A stretch of 64,000 bases of DNA from Arthrobotrys musiformis (lineage: Eukaryota; Ascomycota; Orbiliomycetes; Orbiliales; Orbiliaceae): contig JAVHJL010000008.1 in the NCBI GenBank assembly GCA_036971715.1, positions 2,356,001 through 2,420,000 on the forward strand, written 5' to 3'. Below, piece by piece: positions 49,170-63,900 of the stretch. The position numbers were made by a program, and so were the translations under genes. The notes below the pieces were generated by a model. The model was not told the origin of the DNA and did not search any database. It was given only the letters and a program-made list of their open reading frames with translations. How positions within the stretch are numbered: position 1 is the stretch's first letter; each line of letters opens with the position of its first letter.

Positions 49170-52100
49170 GCTTCCATATACCCAATGCATGAATATTGGA
49201 GATCAGTACGGTGGAAATAGCATCTGAAATTTTTAGATCTTATCTTTTGGATAGATAGAATATCATATAGAGTCGGGTATTAATACAGCTTGGTATCACT
49301 CTTAGTATCCTTCAATACGTCCTGTATTTTCCATCAAGTCATTGTGCAGTAATAACACCGATGGGCAGGTTAAGATTATCAAATACGGACAGAACTGTGA
49401 TTCGATCGATCTATATAATTTCCCATGATTACAGAGAGTTTTCAAGGCCGGGAGGAGAACACATCGGCTTCCCAGCTTCATCACCACCGCCGTCAAAACT
49501 ATTTTAGATAAAGAGTGTATTTTATGGTTAGAGCCAAACCACTAAATCTTGGAGTACACTCCGGCAAGGGCGGCGGGGTTGTTGGATCGACAATCGATAC
49601 CTGTTTATGGGTATGTTGCACAAGGATTCCACTTCAGGTCATGCCTCCCAAAATACCACCACGAATTCGATTTAAATTTATAATCCTACCAGACAAAAGA
49701 TCTCAAAGACGAAATACCACTCATCTCTACTCCCCAGGCCGCCGTTGTTGCAAAACGGATTCAACATGTATACAGTGCATTGCCTTGGATTCATCTTAAT
49801 ACATTGATCGTATTTAAAGCCGCTAGCCAGTTAACCTGTGGATCCATGGAGTCTAGGAATTTGGAACCGAATTCGCGAAATTTAATTAACAAGTCATTGG
49901 CATGCTTCCAATTGATTTCAGTATGTCATGATCCCATATTGCGTCTAGAGGCTTTCATATATCTAGCTGAATCGACGTATATACCACTGTTTGCCTAAAA
50001 TACGCAGCCAAGATCCGGATCAATCCACAAAACCACCATATATGGCCATATACCTGCACAGTCTATTGTCGGAAGCCGTCTTTTAATCAGTATAATGAGA
50101 GTACACCCTGATAGCCGCTTGCAATTAACGAATCTTCGCTCTTTACAGGGTTTCCCCGTCTTCGTTATACCCTGCTCTTCATCATGTCCAGCACGTGCCC
50201 AAACGTGCCCCGCGAGTAATTACCACGCTGACTGAAGATCACTTATATTAATACTAAGTTGACACACATAGACTAACCCTTGAGGATGAGACTAGCCTGG
50301 TCCAGGCGTACAAGTAATAATAAATTGCTTAATTAATGACCCCCAATAACCCTCGAACACTTGTCTCGAGTCCAGGCCCGGACGCTCGAGCACATAAGTG
50401 GAGTGGGTGCAATTGAGTGAAACGGCAATTAAGTCGATCTAGACCTTCGTAATGTCATACCTTTGACAAAACGAAGACCCAATACTGCAATATTAATAGT
50501 TGTTTGACTATTTCTTATTCGATATATCGATAACGTAAAGGTTAACACCAACAATTAAGACCAAAAAGGATAGCCGCCATCTCGTCTCCCCTCAATATTC
50601 CCCCTCAAAACTCCACAAATAAAACCCTATAAAGCTTAGTATTATAGTACAATTACTATTTCCAATCACATAATAATTCTCGTTATATATGACCCCATAT
50701 CGAACCAAATTATTGCATAAGGTATACATTATCCCTAACCCATTGTTTAAGACATTAATATATCCCATACACACAAGGTCCACTCGTGCATATTTCCCCC
50801 ACCGGATATTCCCGAAAGGCTCAGAAATGCCGCACTCATGCCGCAGAGGCATAATTAGCCTAAGAGATCCTCCCGGTTGGGTTGACATCTGTCATGTTCC
50901 CCCAAAAAACAAAAAACAAAAGAAAACATTAAAGACCCACTTTTCAAAAAAAAAAGGATTTTGTTATCCATAACTCTTTTTGCTCATCTAATTAAGCGAG
51001 TCGCGGGTTTCCGAATTGTCAAGCAAGAGGCGGAAACAAGCCCATGCAGGCATCTACGCCTCCCCCTTCTATTTAATGAATTAATGTTATTTTGACGTCG
51101 CACATATGCATGGTGTGTTTTTTTTGGAGATTAGGCAAAGGGCTGCAGGTTTCGAGTATTTCATATTGACGCAAAGATTTCCCAATCGAAGATTTATGAT
51201 TTTGCCGTTTAATCATTCTATTCCCTAAACTGTTCAAAGGCCGGTACTTCAACCTACACTCCCGTATAAATCATTTCAAATCCTTTCGCTAAACCCCCTT
51301 CCCTCGCCGCCTTATCCAACTAGACTCTCGGCATCGACGTCACAAATGTTACAGATGCTACTGTAACACGTAAAACCGTATACTTTAGCTTCCCTTTGAA
51401 CAACAAAACACCGTAAACCCCCGTGGTATGTACCACTGCAGCGGATGCCGGTAGATTGTGCAAAGAAAAACAAAAAAGAATGATATAAGCCTTACTCGAA
51501 GTATCCCTTTCTTCGTTTTTTATCCGCCTACTGAACAGAGGAGGTCAGTTAAACAGAACCCTCCCATGCCGCCATTAACACGTTTCAGAATGTCAAGTGA
51601 GGAATGTATGATTGTTAATGGTTGACAGTACATACATCTATGCACACAAGATTATCTAAAAGGACCCGTTTGTGAGGTGCCTGGGAACCAACAAAACGGA
51701 ACAACATTCTTCGGCATCATGAGGTCAGGGGTCCAGGGGTAGACTTTTGCAAAAAGTATACCCGCTCCGAGAGCCTTGGGGGGTTGTCCATAACGGGAAG
51801 GAAAGGTGGTTCCAGGTCAGACTGGGTGTGCTCGTTATACGGTATACCCTGGATGACGGAGTATAGCCTCGGCCATAATTGCGAAGTTTCCCTTATCGCT
51901 GGGAACAAGGGCATAGATAAAAAGAATTAAACGTAAAACATCTAATGACTCGCAGGTTACCTTCTTGGTATCGATTTCATCACGCCTACGCTATACTTTA
52001 TTTTCGAAACGGCTAAGAAAGTATTTGATTCCGTATACAGCAGTACGCAAGGAAAAGGCAGCGGAAGCATCCCGGATGTCGCAAGTATACAGGGCGCGGA

Positions 52101-55100
52101 AAGGCCCCCCGACATCTGTTACATCGGTCCCCCAAGTCACAACGTTGGTCGATACTTGGGTACCCCGGAGCAGGTTTCTCCGGCGTCCCTTACCGGGATC
52201 CAGACCAAAAGCATACAAAAATATGACGCCACAACTATCTCCAGGAATTTCCAGACATCAAAAATCCGAAATCAGATCGATCGGTCGGATTACAGAAGAC
52301 AGGGAGAGCCCCCAAAAAAGCGCACTTGACCATTTCGTCCCTGACCCAACTCACGCTTGACCATCGTGGATTTTTGATCACGAAAACGTTTTAGAAAGGA
52401 GGCCGGACGGTACTGCACCCAAAAACCGAGAAAATGGGCCCCGTAAGGGAGAAAGGAAAAGAGAATTACCCGCCTCAAAGTAGGTACGCATGCCTGAGTG
52501 GGGAAGGGGTATTCACCTCCGAACTGCCCCATCATCCGCATCGGTCGATCGACTGCATCGGAACGATGCGAACCAAAGGACTCACGTAAGGCGCGCATTT
52601 AAAAACAGCTTTTCAAATTCTTCACAGAGAGGAGGACGTGGAGAGGAAAAAAAAATTTGAAAAGAATTTGCACGATCGAGTCGATCGGCTATACCACGGT
52701 CATGCCAACGGATATGAAGCGTGTGCCCTGTCAGCAAAGCTTCGGCATTCTTGAGATTGGTCCAGACATATTCCACGTACAAACTAGTGGTAAAATAAGC
52801 AGGTTGATATCATCGGAGCAATGGATACCGGAACGAACATATGTATGTACGTGTAAGAGTATGTGTAGGCAATATATCCGATATACATGTATAGGCTTGA
52901 CAAAGCTCGTCTAAATTCTAGAGAAAGTAAAACCAACCGAATAATCCTGGCCTATTTTCTCAGTCTTGCTGCAAAGCACTTTTGAGCGTTCAGGGTCCGA
53001 TCCACCGGTCTTGCATCCGTTACCTGTCTCTTCCTTTCCAATTAAATCAAAAAAATAACGGAACCAAAAATATTAAAAGAAACTCAGGCAAGGGAGAACA
53101 TCATTTCTGAGCCTTCTTACATACCCGCATCGAAAGCGAGTAAGCTTGTCGTCGAGTTTTACGGAAAAAACCAATTATACTTTGGCAACCTTATCAGACT
53201 TCTTTATTGTAATCTTGCATTTTCTGGACACAACTGAAATCCAAATTTCAACAAAATCGACAAGAAATGCCAGCAAAGTGTCTAGCTCTCCACCATTTTC
53301 ATTGTTTTTTTTTGTACTTTGTTTTTTTCCTTGGGAAAGCTAAATGCAAGGTGGAGGGCAAAAAAGAGAGAGGGGTGGGGACACACACACATCCACCGCT
53401 CCACAAGTCCAACCCCCTGTGCATCGACCGCATAAACGATCCAAACCAATAGAATCGCTCCAAATCTCGGTGGGGAAAAGACACCACACCCTTGCTTCGT
53501 CCCTCCTGTGCTGTGATGTCATAAAGACCACGAGCCAAGAGTCTTGGCCCTTTACTCCCATTCGCCATATTACTTTTTCCCATGCCGAGTATGCACTGAA
53601 GAAAAAAGGATTTCAAGATTTCAACAAAAACGGATACGCATGCAACATTGTGAGGTCCTCGGTCCTTGAAAAGATGGGTATTTGAAATCACAATAGTGGG
53701 TAATAACGGAGATGCCCTATACCTATTAGCTATTGTTGAGACTACCCCCATATTGATGTCAGTTTAAAGTTTTGTTCTGCTTTCTTTGATCGTCCAGGCA
53801 ATGATCACCTTAGTTATAGGCCGAAATCTAAACCCCAGATTTCGATTGACGAAAGGGAAAAAAGACCTTCGATAATCGCTATCATGATATCGCGGGGTAA
53901 ATTTGGACAAAAGAGGCGAAATGGCGCCTAGACTTTTTTTCTCTCTCTTTACCCACTTTTCAAGATTTACGCTTTTGGATCTAGCTGAAGCTAACCATGG
54001 CCCGCTAACCACCTTGCCCGAGCTTACTGCCGTATACTTACCGCATCGCATCGATGCCTTCCTTCAACCCTTTTTTTTTTTTTTTTGAGAACCGAAATTG
54101 CAAAAACCTGCTTCAACAATTCACGCGATTCCAGACAGCAAAAGCCTGGGAATTACCAAATCTTGTTTTTTTTACACGTCGCCTCGCCTTCGGCCGAAGA
54201 TGAAGCGCAGCCTTTTTTGTTCAACGTTTGTCTCGCTCCCAGATTCCATAATAACTTCCTTGTCTAGAAAAAAAAAAAAAAAAAAAAAGGGTGCAGTCGG
54301 CATCGTTGCCGCGATCTTGCCGAATTCCATCAACTTTTACAGCGCATACACACCAAAGTGAAGCCCTCAAGAACAAAATTCTTGAATCTAGAAGAGCCCT
54401 CAGCCTCCGCTAGCTCTAATAACGTCAAGGCAGTTAACGCCCTCCGCAATCGCAAAGTGATATCAATAATTAACATCATATCAAAATCCTCCAAGCTCAA
54501 CAAAATGTAAAAACCGATTTCAAAATTATATCACCCATTCACAAAGTTCCACACAAATCTCACCCTCAAAAGAGGCGAATATGCATAATGACGATCTAGC
54601 GCCCCACCGTGCACAAAGGCCCCGGTATACATACACTCAAGTAACTAGTTAGTATAAACCCACCCCCAAAGTTGTAGCCAACCGACTCGTATATACGTAT
54701 CAAACATCATCATCAAATGTAACGACGTATTTTCCCCACTAGTCAGCAACGGATACAGCCCCCATCTTCCCGAGACATCGCATTTGCCCTTCAAAAAACC
54801 CTCTATAACCCAACCAATCCACACATCACGATTCCAAAAAGAAATAAGTAAAGAACCTAGATTAGGCAACTGATCGAATTACTCCCACACACACACCGGC
54901 ACCTTGAAATACTCGTAGACTTTTCCAAGGCGGCTAACCTTCGCGGTTCACGCAGCTGCAGGCTTCCCCGCCGTAAATCACTGACAAGGGTACCCTCCAC
55001 TCTTCAATAAGTCGAAACTTGTAAAGCAGCTGGAAAAAGCTTGAGTTGGGTACGTATATGCCCGACTAAGTATCTACCTTCAGTATCGATCGACTTTGGT

Positions 55101-56334
55101 ATCCCGGGATGTTGATAGTATAATACCTATCTCAGGCGAACAGTATCTAAAACATCCCGCATGATCTATGATGTTAGATATTAAATCACCCATGTTTCCA
55201 TGTCAAGTCCGCCCCGGAAAAACCTACCCATTTCACGATAGAAAATATTAAAATCTGCTCCTTTGGCTTATAAAAGGTCCCTGGCTAAGAAAAAAAATAT
55301 ATTGAGAATGATCAACGTTACGCGAAGGTGATGTCGTGTGTTTGCATCGTGGTAATCCGAGTTACATATCCATTAAACGTAAGAACAACCAAAAAGAAGG
55401 TGTGGCTTTTTTTTGTTTTTTTTTTTGAGCCGTCAAGTTGCCGAATTGCCCAACCGAAGGCTCCACAAAAAAAGCCGAACCATGGGCTGAATTCGTGAAA
55501 ACGTAGCAAAACAGTGCTGCAAGCATACAGTAAAGTAATCGGGGCAGGTCAAAGATCTCAAAATCCCCAAACGCCGCCCTCACCGTAATATTCTATTCGA
55601 GTGTGTTATCGTAAAGAATCAGCATCAAATCTCACTCAAAATATACTAATTCACCAAAAAAAATAAAGAATTAAGCATAATATTCGTGTATTGTTATTTT
55701 TATTGCTTCAGATATCCAGTATTCCCAGTCCCATAACATATTTTTTTGCTGTATCAAACAAGACAGCACCGGCATTGAACGGGATTGCTTTCTATAAAAT
55801 TCCTTTTTTTGCCCCCCTTCCCATCTCTTCCCATCCTCAATGCCCGAGTCAAATAGATAAATTTTGGTCTCGGAGGGTTGGGTGTTGTTGCTTTTCAATG
55901 CCGTGCTGAGGCCCTCCAGTATCAGAAGGCACATTTTAGAAACAGGAGATAATAAGAATAACAATAAACTCCCAAACGCCCTCTTTAAGCAAATTCAAGA
56001 GTTAAAAATACCAGCATAACCCCGAAAAGAAAAACCGACCCCGGTGCAAAACAAAATGAAGGGAGGAAAAGAGCCCGGATAGTGGTAGTTTTACAAAACA
56101 AAACAAAATATCGCGGTGAACAGCACCTGAGGTAAACAAAAGGAAAACGACCCTCCCGACAATAAACAGTTTTAAAAAGGAAAGCCGATGTACAAGAAAA
56201 GTGAGTTAAAAGTAGTACTAGGGAGACTGGGTCCAGGTGAAAAACAGAATGGATGTCAATCGACGGTCGAGGGGGTGTTGAGAGGGGGAGTTGGAGAGTG
56301 TGAGAGACATAGAGGGCCCCTTGACCACGAAACC

Positions 56335-56367
<33 letters not shown>

Positions 56368-56672
56368 AAGAGATAACTTGTAAAGAAAAAGGGACCGGAA
56401 ACGACTGGAATGAAAAAAGGAATAGCGAAAAAAAAAAGCATATGCAACAACCGTCTAAGTAATTTTTGTGTCCCCAGGGAAAAAAAAGATAATAGAATCG
56501 AAAGGAAATAGGTTGTGATCGTAATTATCGGAGTCGTGAAAGACTGATCCCAGTCCACAGTGGTGCGAACCAAGTCAGATCCCTTTCCAGAAGAGGCAGC
56601 TTTTTGAGTTGGGTATTAAGATGGAAGATCAGAAAGAAACCTATACGACACGACAAAAGTATCACAAGCCCT
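49170..56672. other. gene-poor region, no gene recognised
   Basis: 7.5 kb between the convergent dUTPase and FlbC-like genes. Only short or ATG-less frames. Homopolymers are frequent: T16 at 54071-54086, A21 at 54268-54288, A29 at 56335-56363. Part may be the 3' UTR of the FlbC-like gene. Confidence 0.5.
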
Positions 56673-57922
56673 TCAAACGCTGCCGGCATTGCTAATGGTC
56701 TCGGTATCAGAGTTGTTAGGCTTGTGGACTTTTCTATGTCGGCGAAGGTTCGAGACGACCGAGAACTGTCGTCCGCAGCCTTCGACCTCACAGGCAAATG
56801 CTGTTTTCAGAGTCAGCGTTAGCACAACACAAAATCTTATGTCAACCAAAAGGGACGAATTCGGAACTTACGTTTCTCTCCAGTATGACTATACATGTGA
56901 GTTTGGAGGGAGGAAGGACGAGTGAATCTCTTGTCACAGATCTTGCACTTATGCTTCTTGGTAGTGTTGGTTTGAACTCTGCTGTTAAACTGTCCCATCA
57001 TGGAAGCCTGTCCAGATTGCTGGTGGTGGCCGTATATGCTGTGATGGCCTGCAATTCGTGGCAGATTCGGACGCGCAGAATCATATATATCCGCAAGCGA
57101 CATATCAGTGTTGGAATCCAGGGATCCAGGATAGTATGGATAGGAGCTGGCTGAGGAAATAGACGAGGTCGTGGACTGAGGATAGTAGCTATTTGAGGAA
57201 GCTGCTGAGCTCGAATTTCGATGGCCATGAGCACCAACGTGCGGGAGGCTTATTCTAGGGGGTTGATTCAAAGCGAGCATTCCACGGGTGGCATCAATAG
57301 TGTCAGCTGTGTGATATGTGCTTGGCGCAGCTGCTGGTCTAGAATAATCTATCAAAGACGATTGTCTTTGACGAAGAGGTTCCAAAGGTGAGTCCATGAT
57401 TCCAGCAGGAGATAGCATTGAAGGATGAGATAATCTCCGTTCTTCGGCGAGGGAGGATGGGATGTTATACAGGTTATTCTTGGGCGTTGGCTCATAAGAG
57501 CCGTACGCGCTCATGCCATAAGCTGGTGTAGCCCTAGCAGTCGGAGACGCCATGGTGGTCTGGTCCGGATAAGACGCAGGGAACCCAGGAGCAGCAGTGG
57601 GAATAAAATCTGTTTGATAGAGAATTTGTGAGGGAAGTGCTCTCGTAGTTTGCATATTCAGCGACAGCTGATCAAAGGATGAAGACACACTATTTTGTCG
57701 CAGTGATTGCTTGAGCCCTGTCAAATCACCCTGGGAGGTGGCCAAAGCCGGTGTGCCATTCAATCCGGCGTATTGGGAGTGATTAGGGTTGGCACCACCC
57801 TTCCAAGGATCCGAGAACTGGACCGTGCTGTAGGTAGCACCGTTCTCTGTCGGGGCAGCAGGAGCAGCATTTGCATATGTGAATGGCTGTTGGACATGAC
57901 CGTTCTGGCGTATCGAACCCAT
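56673..57922 (-). CDS. flbC: C2H2 zinc-finger transcription factor, FlbC-like
   Basis: Exons 57922-56872 and 56800-56673 (392 aa); donor GTAAGT, acceptor AAACAG, phase 1, splicing within the linker between the two fingers. Finger 1: HKCKICDKRFTRPSSLQTHM with the H..H pair and TGEKP linker. Finger 2: FACEVEGCGRQFSVVSNLRR with HRKVH. The first ~310 residues are Ser/Pro/Gln/Tyr-rich and low in charge, as in activation regions. The finger pair matches what I recall of FlbC, a regulator of conidiation in Aspergillus, of similar length. The symbol is a best match, not verified. A GTGG-rich leader and AT repeats precede it; long gene-free flanks suggest long UTRs or promoter. Confidence 0.78.
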
Positions 57923-60900
57923 GTTGGCAGAGTTATACTGTATTGTATATACTATATTGTATAGTATTATTCTATCTGATATGATACGATGATGAAGCTG
58001 AAGGACGTTCGATCAATGAAGATCGAGTATAAGATGGAGAACAGGTTATGATAGCCAGTTCGATAGTCGCGAGAGCTTTGGAGCTGATCGTGGTGGAGAG
58101 AGATATATGATATATGTTGATGACGTTCTGCTAGTCGAGAGATCTTACTGTCGATGAGAACTCGGATAGGAGCAAGAAAGGGTTGATTTGATGTTCAGGT
58201 TGGAGGAGGAGGAGAGGTTGAGAGAATAAGGAATGATAATTGATAGGTGTAGTAATAGTTATAATTATAATTATAATCGTAATTTGGTGAGGGCGGCGAT
58301 TATGAGCAGTTAGGTCGTGGTTGCCGTGTAACTGCGGTTGTGGTGGTGGTTGCGGTTGCAATGTATATATAAAGTGGTCTAGCTTGCTTGCTTGCTTGTC
58401 CTGCGTCTCACAGTTAGCCAAGTCACCCAGGTAATGTAATTAACACCCACAACGCCCCCCCCAGTCCCGTAGAAAAGCGGCCGGTATATGAAATAGAGAA
58501 TCGAATGCATGCAAGGGACGCACGCCCCTCCCATTAAAGCTACCAACGCAGCAAGACTGCCTGGCTCTGTAATGGGACTGCATGATAAAAATCCAACAAC
58601 TGAACATGAAGTCAAACTGCAGAGGGGGGAAAATATCAAAAACGACTGATAAACAGGCACGGATATATAGAGGGGCAATGCAAGTAGACTTAAACTACTG
58701 TTGATCCGCCAGTGTATAGGAATGTATGTGCGGATGTATGTATGTACCATATATGGAACACCAACAAGCTTTGGCGAGCACAATCAAATAAACATCCGAC
58801 AGCTGTTCCAAAGAATATGAACCGATGGACAGATAGACATACCCAGAAAAAAATTATAAAAAGATGAAAAGACGAGAAAAGGAAGAGTTGCAAAGAAACA
58901 ATGATGAGCGGGCTGATCAGTTTAATACCTTGTAGGAGAATATGTATGCTTTCAGTAAGGTAGCACACGCTTTAAAATCCAAAAGGTAAAAAAAACGAAA
59001 AGATCAAAAGCCATGAATCAAAGAGTATATATACGGTAGCGCCTTCAATGTAGAGAAAGTAGAGTTGTACGGTAATCGAGGAAAAAAAACGCCCGGGGTT
59101 TTTTTAATTCGATAACCCTCCCCTTTTGAAGATGCTGGGCATTCTCCCATTTTCTCCTTTCTTGATAGGTGAAGAAAACATCTATGATGGAGTAATGTCT
59201 CTGCCAGGTCCCGCAAACATGCAAATACTGAATGTAGAAGGGGAAGAAAAGAAGAAAAAAAAAAGAGAAACACTGTAAAATGGAAAAATAGTAAAAAAAG
59301 AAAAAGGGAAAGAGAAACAAGCTTGCCAAAGCTGCTCGTATGGGGAAGAGTGGTTCGGATGGCCCGTCTCAGATTCTTTCCTCGAGGCTTTTTCTCTAAA
59401 ACCTGCAATAGATCGACAAAGCATCCGAGCTATGTATGCCAGTCCGCGATGGAGGATGGGAATGCCTTCCTTCTTTCCCTGCCCGCCTTGACAGGGAAGC
59501 ACGAAACGAATGGCAATGCAGCTGACAACCTCTCGATATGTCCGATGACGACAGTCAAGAGGTTTAATTCCAAGGTGGCAGCGAACTTCAGGGTCTTTCT
59601 TTGGATTGGGCCCGTCGATCGGGGCCATGATATTCCCTGTGAAGCCGGCCTAGGTCGTTTCGAATTCACCCAGGTTTATAGATATTCTGTGCCAACTGCC
59701 CCATTATATCACATCATCAAAAATTGAAAAATGTGTGACTTCCAAGTAGAACCGCTGCCGCAGAAAGCCTTCGGCAAAGGATTTTCTGAGGCCGTCATGG
59801 TATAAAAAATGAAATAGCAAGGCGTGCAAGTGCGCGGAGAGTAGTGGTGGTTGGCAAAGGTGTGTGTTGTGCGTTGAAGAGCGATCTTTGCCGTAGACAG
59901 CAGAAGAGTATCCTTACCTTCGACTAAACGAAACGTGCCAGCGGGCTGATCGATGAGGCAACTGGTGCAAGCTACGGCGTCAATCTTCCGCGAAACTGGG
60001 AAGATTCGAGCGATTGACTGTATTAAAACTTGTTTCGAGTTTATACAGACTTTGCGCTGGGGGCCACTGAAGAAAAGACGAATATTTCAAGTTAGACTTA
60101 TTGCCCGATGTGTGTGTGTATGTTTGTCGTGGAGCTTCGGCTTTGGATGTGTATGTAGTATTTAAAATGCAAAACGAGCATGCAGGAGAGAGTGTGAAGT
60201 TCGAGGGCAGGAGAGAGGTCGTTTATACATGAAAGCAGACGCAATGTGACTACTTAGTATTAACCTCAGGATGGCACAGTGCTGCCAGAATAGCTGGCTG
60301 TTCCGGCCGGTGTGAAAGCAATCCTCCCGTGCAGCTTACCTGCGGGACTAATAGTAACTTCAAACAGGTTTTTCCCCAAAAATTGCCTTTTGCTTTTTGG
60401 GGCAAGATGCTGGACAGAAGTGAGAAGTAGTCTGCAAATAAGGGAAAGGGAAAGAAGCAAAGAAAAAAAAAACCAGGACCACTGCCAAACCAGAAAGAAA
60501 GAAAAAAAGAAATAAAGCCAAAAAAAAAAAAAAAAAAAGAAAATGGTGGTTAAAATAAAAAAGGCATGAAAGAAGCAATGTGGAAATCAAGAAGGGGCGA
60601 AATGGGATGTCGACAGCAAGTGCACCACAATCGAGCCGCGCAGAGTTGGAGTCTTGCTGCTCGGGTCCTAGGCTGCAAAGATACCTCCCGATCCCAAAAA
60701 GACACCAGGCCTAAAGCCCAATCAAACCCCGATTGGACCAATATTGAGGAAAGAGAGTAAGCCAGGGCAGACCGGGAGGGGAGCCCGCTGGATCATTCGA
60801 CCTCCTCGGCACAGTTGCTTCTGAGCCCACTTAGAAATGGGTCTTCTCCCCAACCATGCAAGCGCAGAAGGACCCTTATTCTTTTTTTCTGCCTGTCCGG

Positions 60901-63900
60901 CCACTTGTATCAAAGAAAGCCGCGCCGATGATGCAGAATTGCAGGAAGCGAAATTTTGGGGGGGTGGTTGGCTTTCAGGCGGCCCAAGACTATGACGGTG
61001 GTCGAGATTCCATGGGGTAAGGACAAACGCCAGATGAAAAAGAAATTATACCACCCGGCATCCACACCACATCCTTGTCCCCGACACCCACACCACACAC
61101 CACACACTTGGACTTGTATGTTTTCGATGTGGGAAAACATGAAGAGCCAGTTGCAAGGCAGGCAGTTCCTTCGATTGAAGATGGACCTTCCAAACAAGCT
61201 GGCCTCCAATGGCAGCTGTCTAAAGGCATTATCTTCACAATCATCGAAGTGGTGCAAGCGAGGAAGTCGGACTAAGGTGTCTGACGACAGCCGAAACAGT
61301 CCCTTGTATCTTGAATTCCTGAATAAGGCGATACAGGAGAAGCTATGATGCAACTCCGGGTTCATCTGTATGACCTTGCACCAGCTCGCGATCGAGAAAA
61401 GTCAACTTGACCTGCTGGCCGCCGGCATCGACGCATCCAAGCTTCCAGTCATAGTTGGCCATCCAAGGTTTCATTTCTTTGCAATATTTCCCTTCAAGAA
61501 AGAACAAGGTCGAAAAGCTTGGACGGTAACAGCATGGGTGAAAATACATAGCCCCACCATTGGAACAAAAACAATATCTTCAAAACGAATAAAAAATATT
61601 GAAGTTTTCCGAATTAATGGAGAGACTTTTTAGATCAAACGCACCTTTGAAGACAAGGAATCTATACCCGGTCCAATCTCGACGAAAGCGGATGCTTTTA
61701 AGGCCTAATAATTGCTATTAGACCCACATTGAAGTTAGAATATTATCATGAGGGGCCAGTTGAGATCTTCAGCAGCTAAATCTCACTGAAGCCTAACTAC
61801 TTCATCTCATCTCTGAGCCACGGGCCATGTAGACGGACGGACCATTAGGCTTCCTCATTAAACTTTCTCTTGGATAGCAAAAAGAGGTTGAGATAGAGTG
61901 CAGTAAGACACCATCGCTTGCAGCAAAGGAACCGAAAGCTTGCTTACTTTGCTGGACGAAAACGCCAACGACTGTTGCAAGATCTGATCTACGGGCGAGT
62001 AGATATCGTAACGTTGTTCGAAGAATACCTATAACTAGCTGCTGCAGTGATTTGTCTTTGCGGATCAGTGATGCACTGTTCGAGCAGATTTACCTTATTG
62101 TTGTGCAGGAGATCTCGAAACAAAGTCGATGATGTTCACTTTGACACGAAAATCAGTAAACTTGGTGCAGAGAAGAAAGATGGTCAGGAACAAGAGTCGG
62201 GATCCGTGTCTATCCCACCGACTTAAGTATTTATTCTAGCGACGAATTCACCGCTTTTGTGTGCCATCTTTCTTTCTGCTCAGCCTTAAGCCCTACGCCC
62301 TACGCCCTATTGAACTGATATTCCTCTTCATTTTGAGTGCGATAATTGCGACAATCCTGTCTTCGACGACGTTGATTCGAGGGGATCATTCACGTTTGGA
62401 TAAATCACTGACAATCGACAACGTTGCGAGAGCGTGGTTGAGAGGTAACGCCGCCGCTGGCCTCGGGAGATCGCTGGCCAAATGCGGGCTCTCCCCGAAC
62501 CACAGAACGCCACCCCGGTCAACAACACAAGCAGCACCCGAACAACCCCGGGGCCTCGACCAGCCCCCACAACTGCAGGTCTAAATTAGAGAGATGCTGA
62601 GATATCTCGCCAAGTACCTAAGTGAAGCTTATGGGACGACTGTCCGTTTCCCCAGAGCACTAAGGGAAAAGTTTAATATTATAGATGGTGGGGAATCAGT
62701 AATTAGTATAGTCGCAAATTGTTTAGGGAGTGCATCAATGATATCAATCAGTGCGACATTCGAGGAGATGGTATGTTATTATAGTATGTATATGTCCGCT
62801 GGACCATCGATGCACATAGCGGTGTCTATCCTCTCCTGCATAATGGTGTCTATCATCTCCTGCATACAATGACGTTGAGGCGTTTCTACCGCCAACTAGA
62901 CGTTTTTATCTAGGCTTCTTCCGGCGGGGCCGGTTCTAGTCTCGCTGCTAATTATAATTAAGCTTATAGCGTATAATATAATATAGCTCACTAGCTAGCA
63001 CGGTCTCTACCATAATATTGTACAGTTGTTGCCCAGTTTTATATTATAGGTATTTGAGTCCGCAGTTTGAGTAATTTGTTGACGGCTTGGCCCCCGGGGG
63101 TAGGTTCGGGTCGTCCCTGAAGATCAGAATTTTATGGTATTGATAGTCGATACTCGTAGGTTAATCTACCTCAAGATCTCCCTCTCGAGGGCTATCATAA
63201 TCATCCGAAAATCTAGCTCCGATGACGTGAAGGAGCCCCCAATCGGAATGCAACAACCCCGGCATGCGATAGTTACAACAATAAACACTGGAATATATAT
63301 CGTGAGTAGAGTACTTACAACTATAATATGAGAATATAGTTCCAGAGGGCGGTAGATGTCGACATTCCACCGCTAGGCTCTCTTTGATGCTGTAATATAT
63401 ACTGTCATTGCGAAGATACTTTGAAACAGTTTATTCTCATTTATTATAATAATAATTACCGGGGTATTTAACTCGATAGTATAGTGCCGTCATAAAGAAG
63501 GCTTGTAACATTCTTGATTGATTCCACAGCGGCAGATTCCTGCACTCAATTGCCGGCTTTTGTGCGGCCCTTTACACTCGCCTTTTTTTTTTTTTAACAA
63601 TGCTATGACGCTATTGTGACAGAGTCAAAGAATTTAAACTACTGGAAGGGGGAGCTAGTCGAGAAGCGACCGTAAAAGCGATATCATATGTCTTCAAGTC
63701 AATGTTGGAAACAACAATCTACAACAGCGGGAAAACCTGAATGTGTCGGCCATGATGACAATATGATGCTTGTCAACGTATGTCCTAACTAGCTATGACA
63801 GTGCCGGATCGAACTAACAGATCCAACCCACGCTTTCCGAACGGAAAACTAGAACGAGATCGAAAAGGGTATCTTACGGAATACTATCACCAAAAAAGCC

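Noticed and set aside
51965..52598. Frames of 100-130 codons on both strands
   Set aside because: The plus-strand one begins at TTG; the minus-strand one could be a first exon (GTGAGT donor nearby) but no partner exon was found.
56256..56573. Phe-rich minus-strand frame
   Set aside because: Created by translating the A29 homopolymer; not a protein.
59182..59727. Overlapping 134- and 148-codon frames on both strands
   Set aside because: No family features; neither has a convincing start context or splice partner.
60956..61348. 130-codon plus-strand frame
   Set aside because: Starts at TTG rather than ATG, compositionally odd (Pro/His run), no domain.
62261..62584. 107-codon plus-strand frame with a hydrophobic stretch
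   Set aside because: Starts at GTG, no upstream exon found, low-complexity end; not supportable.
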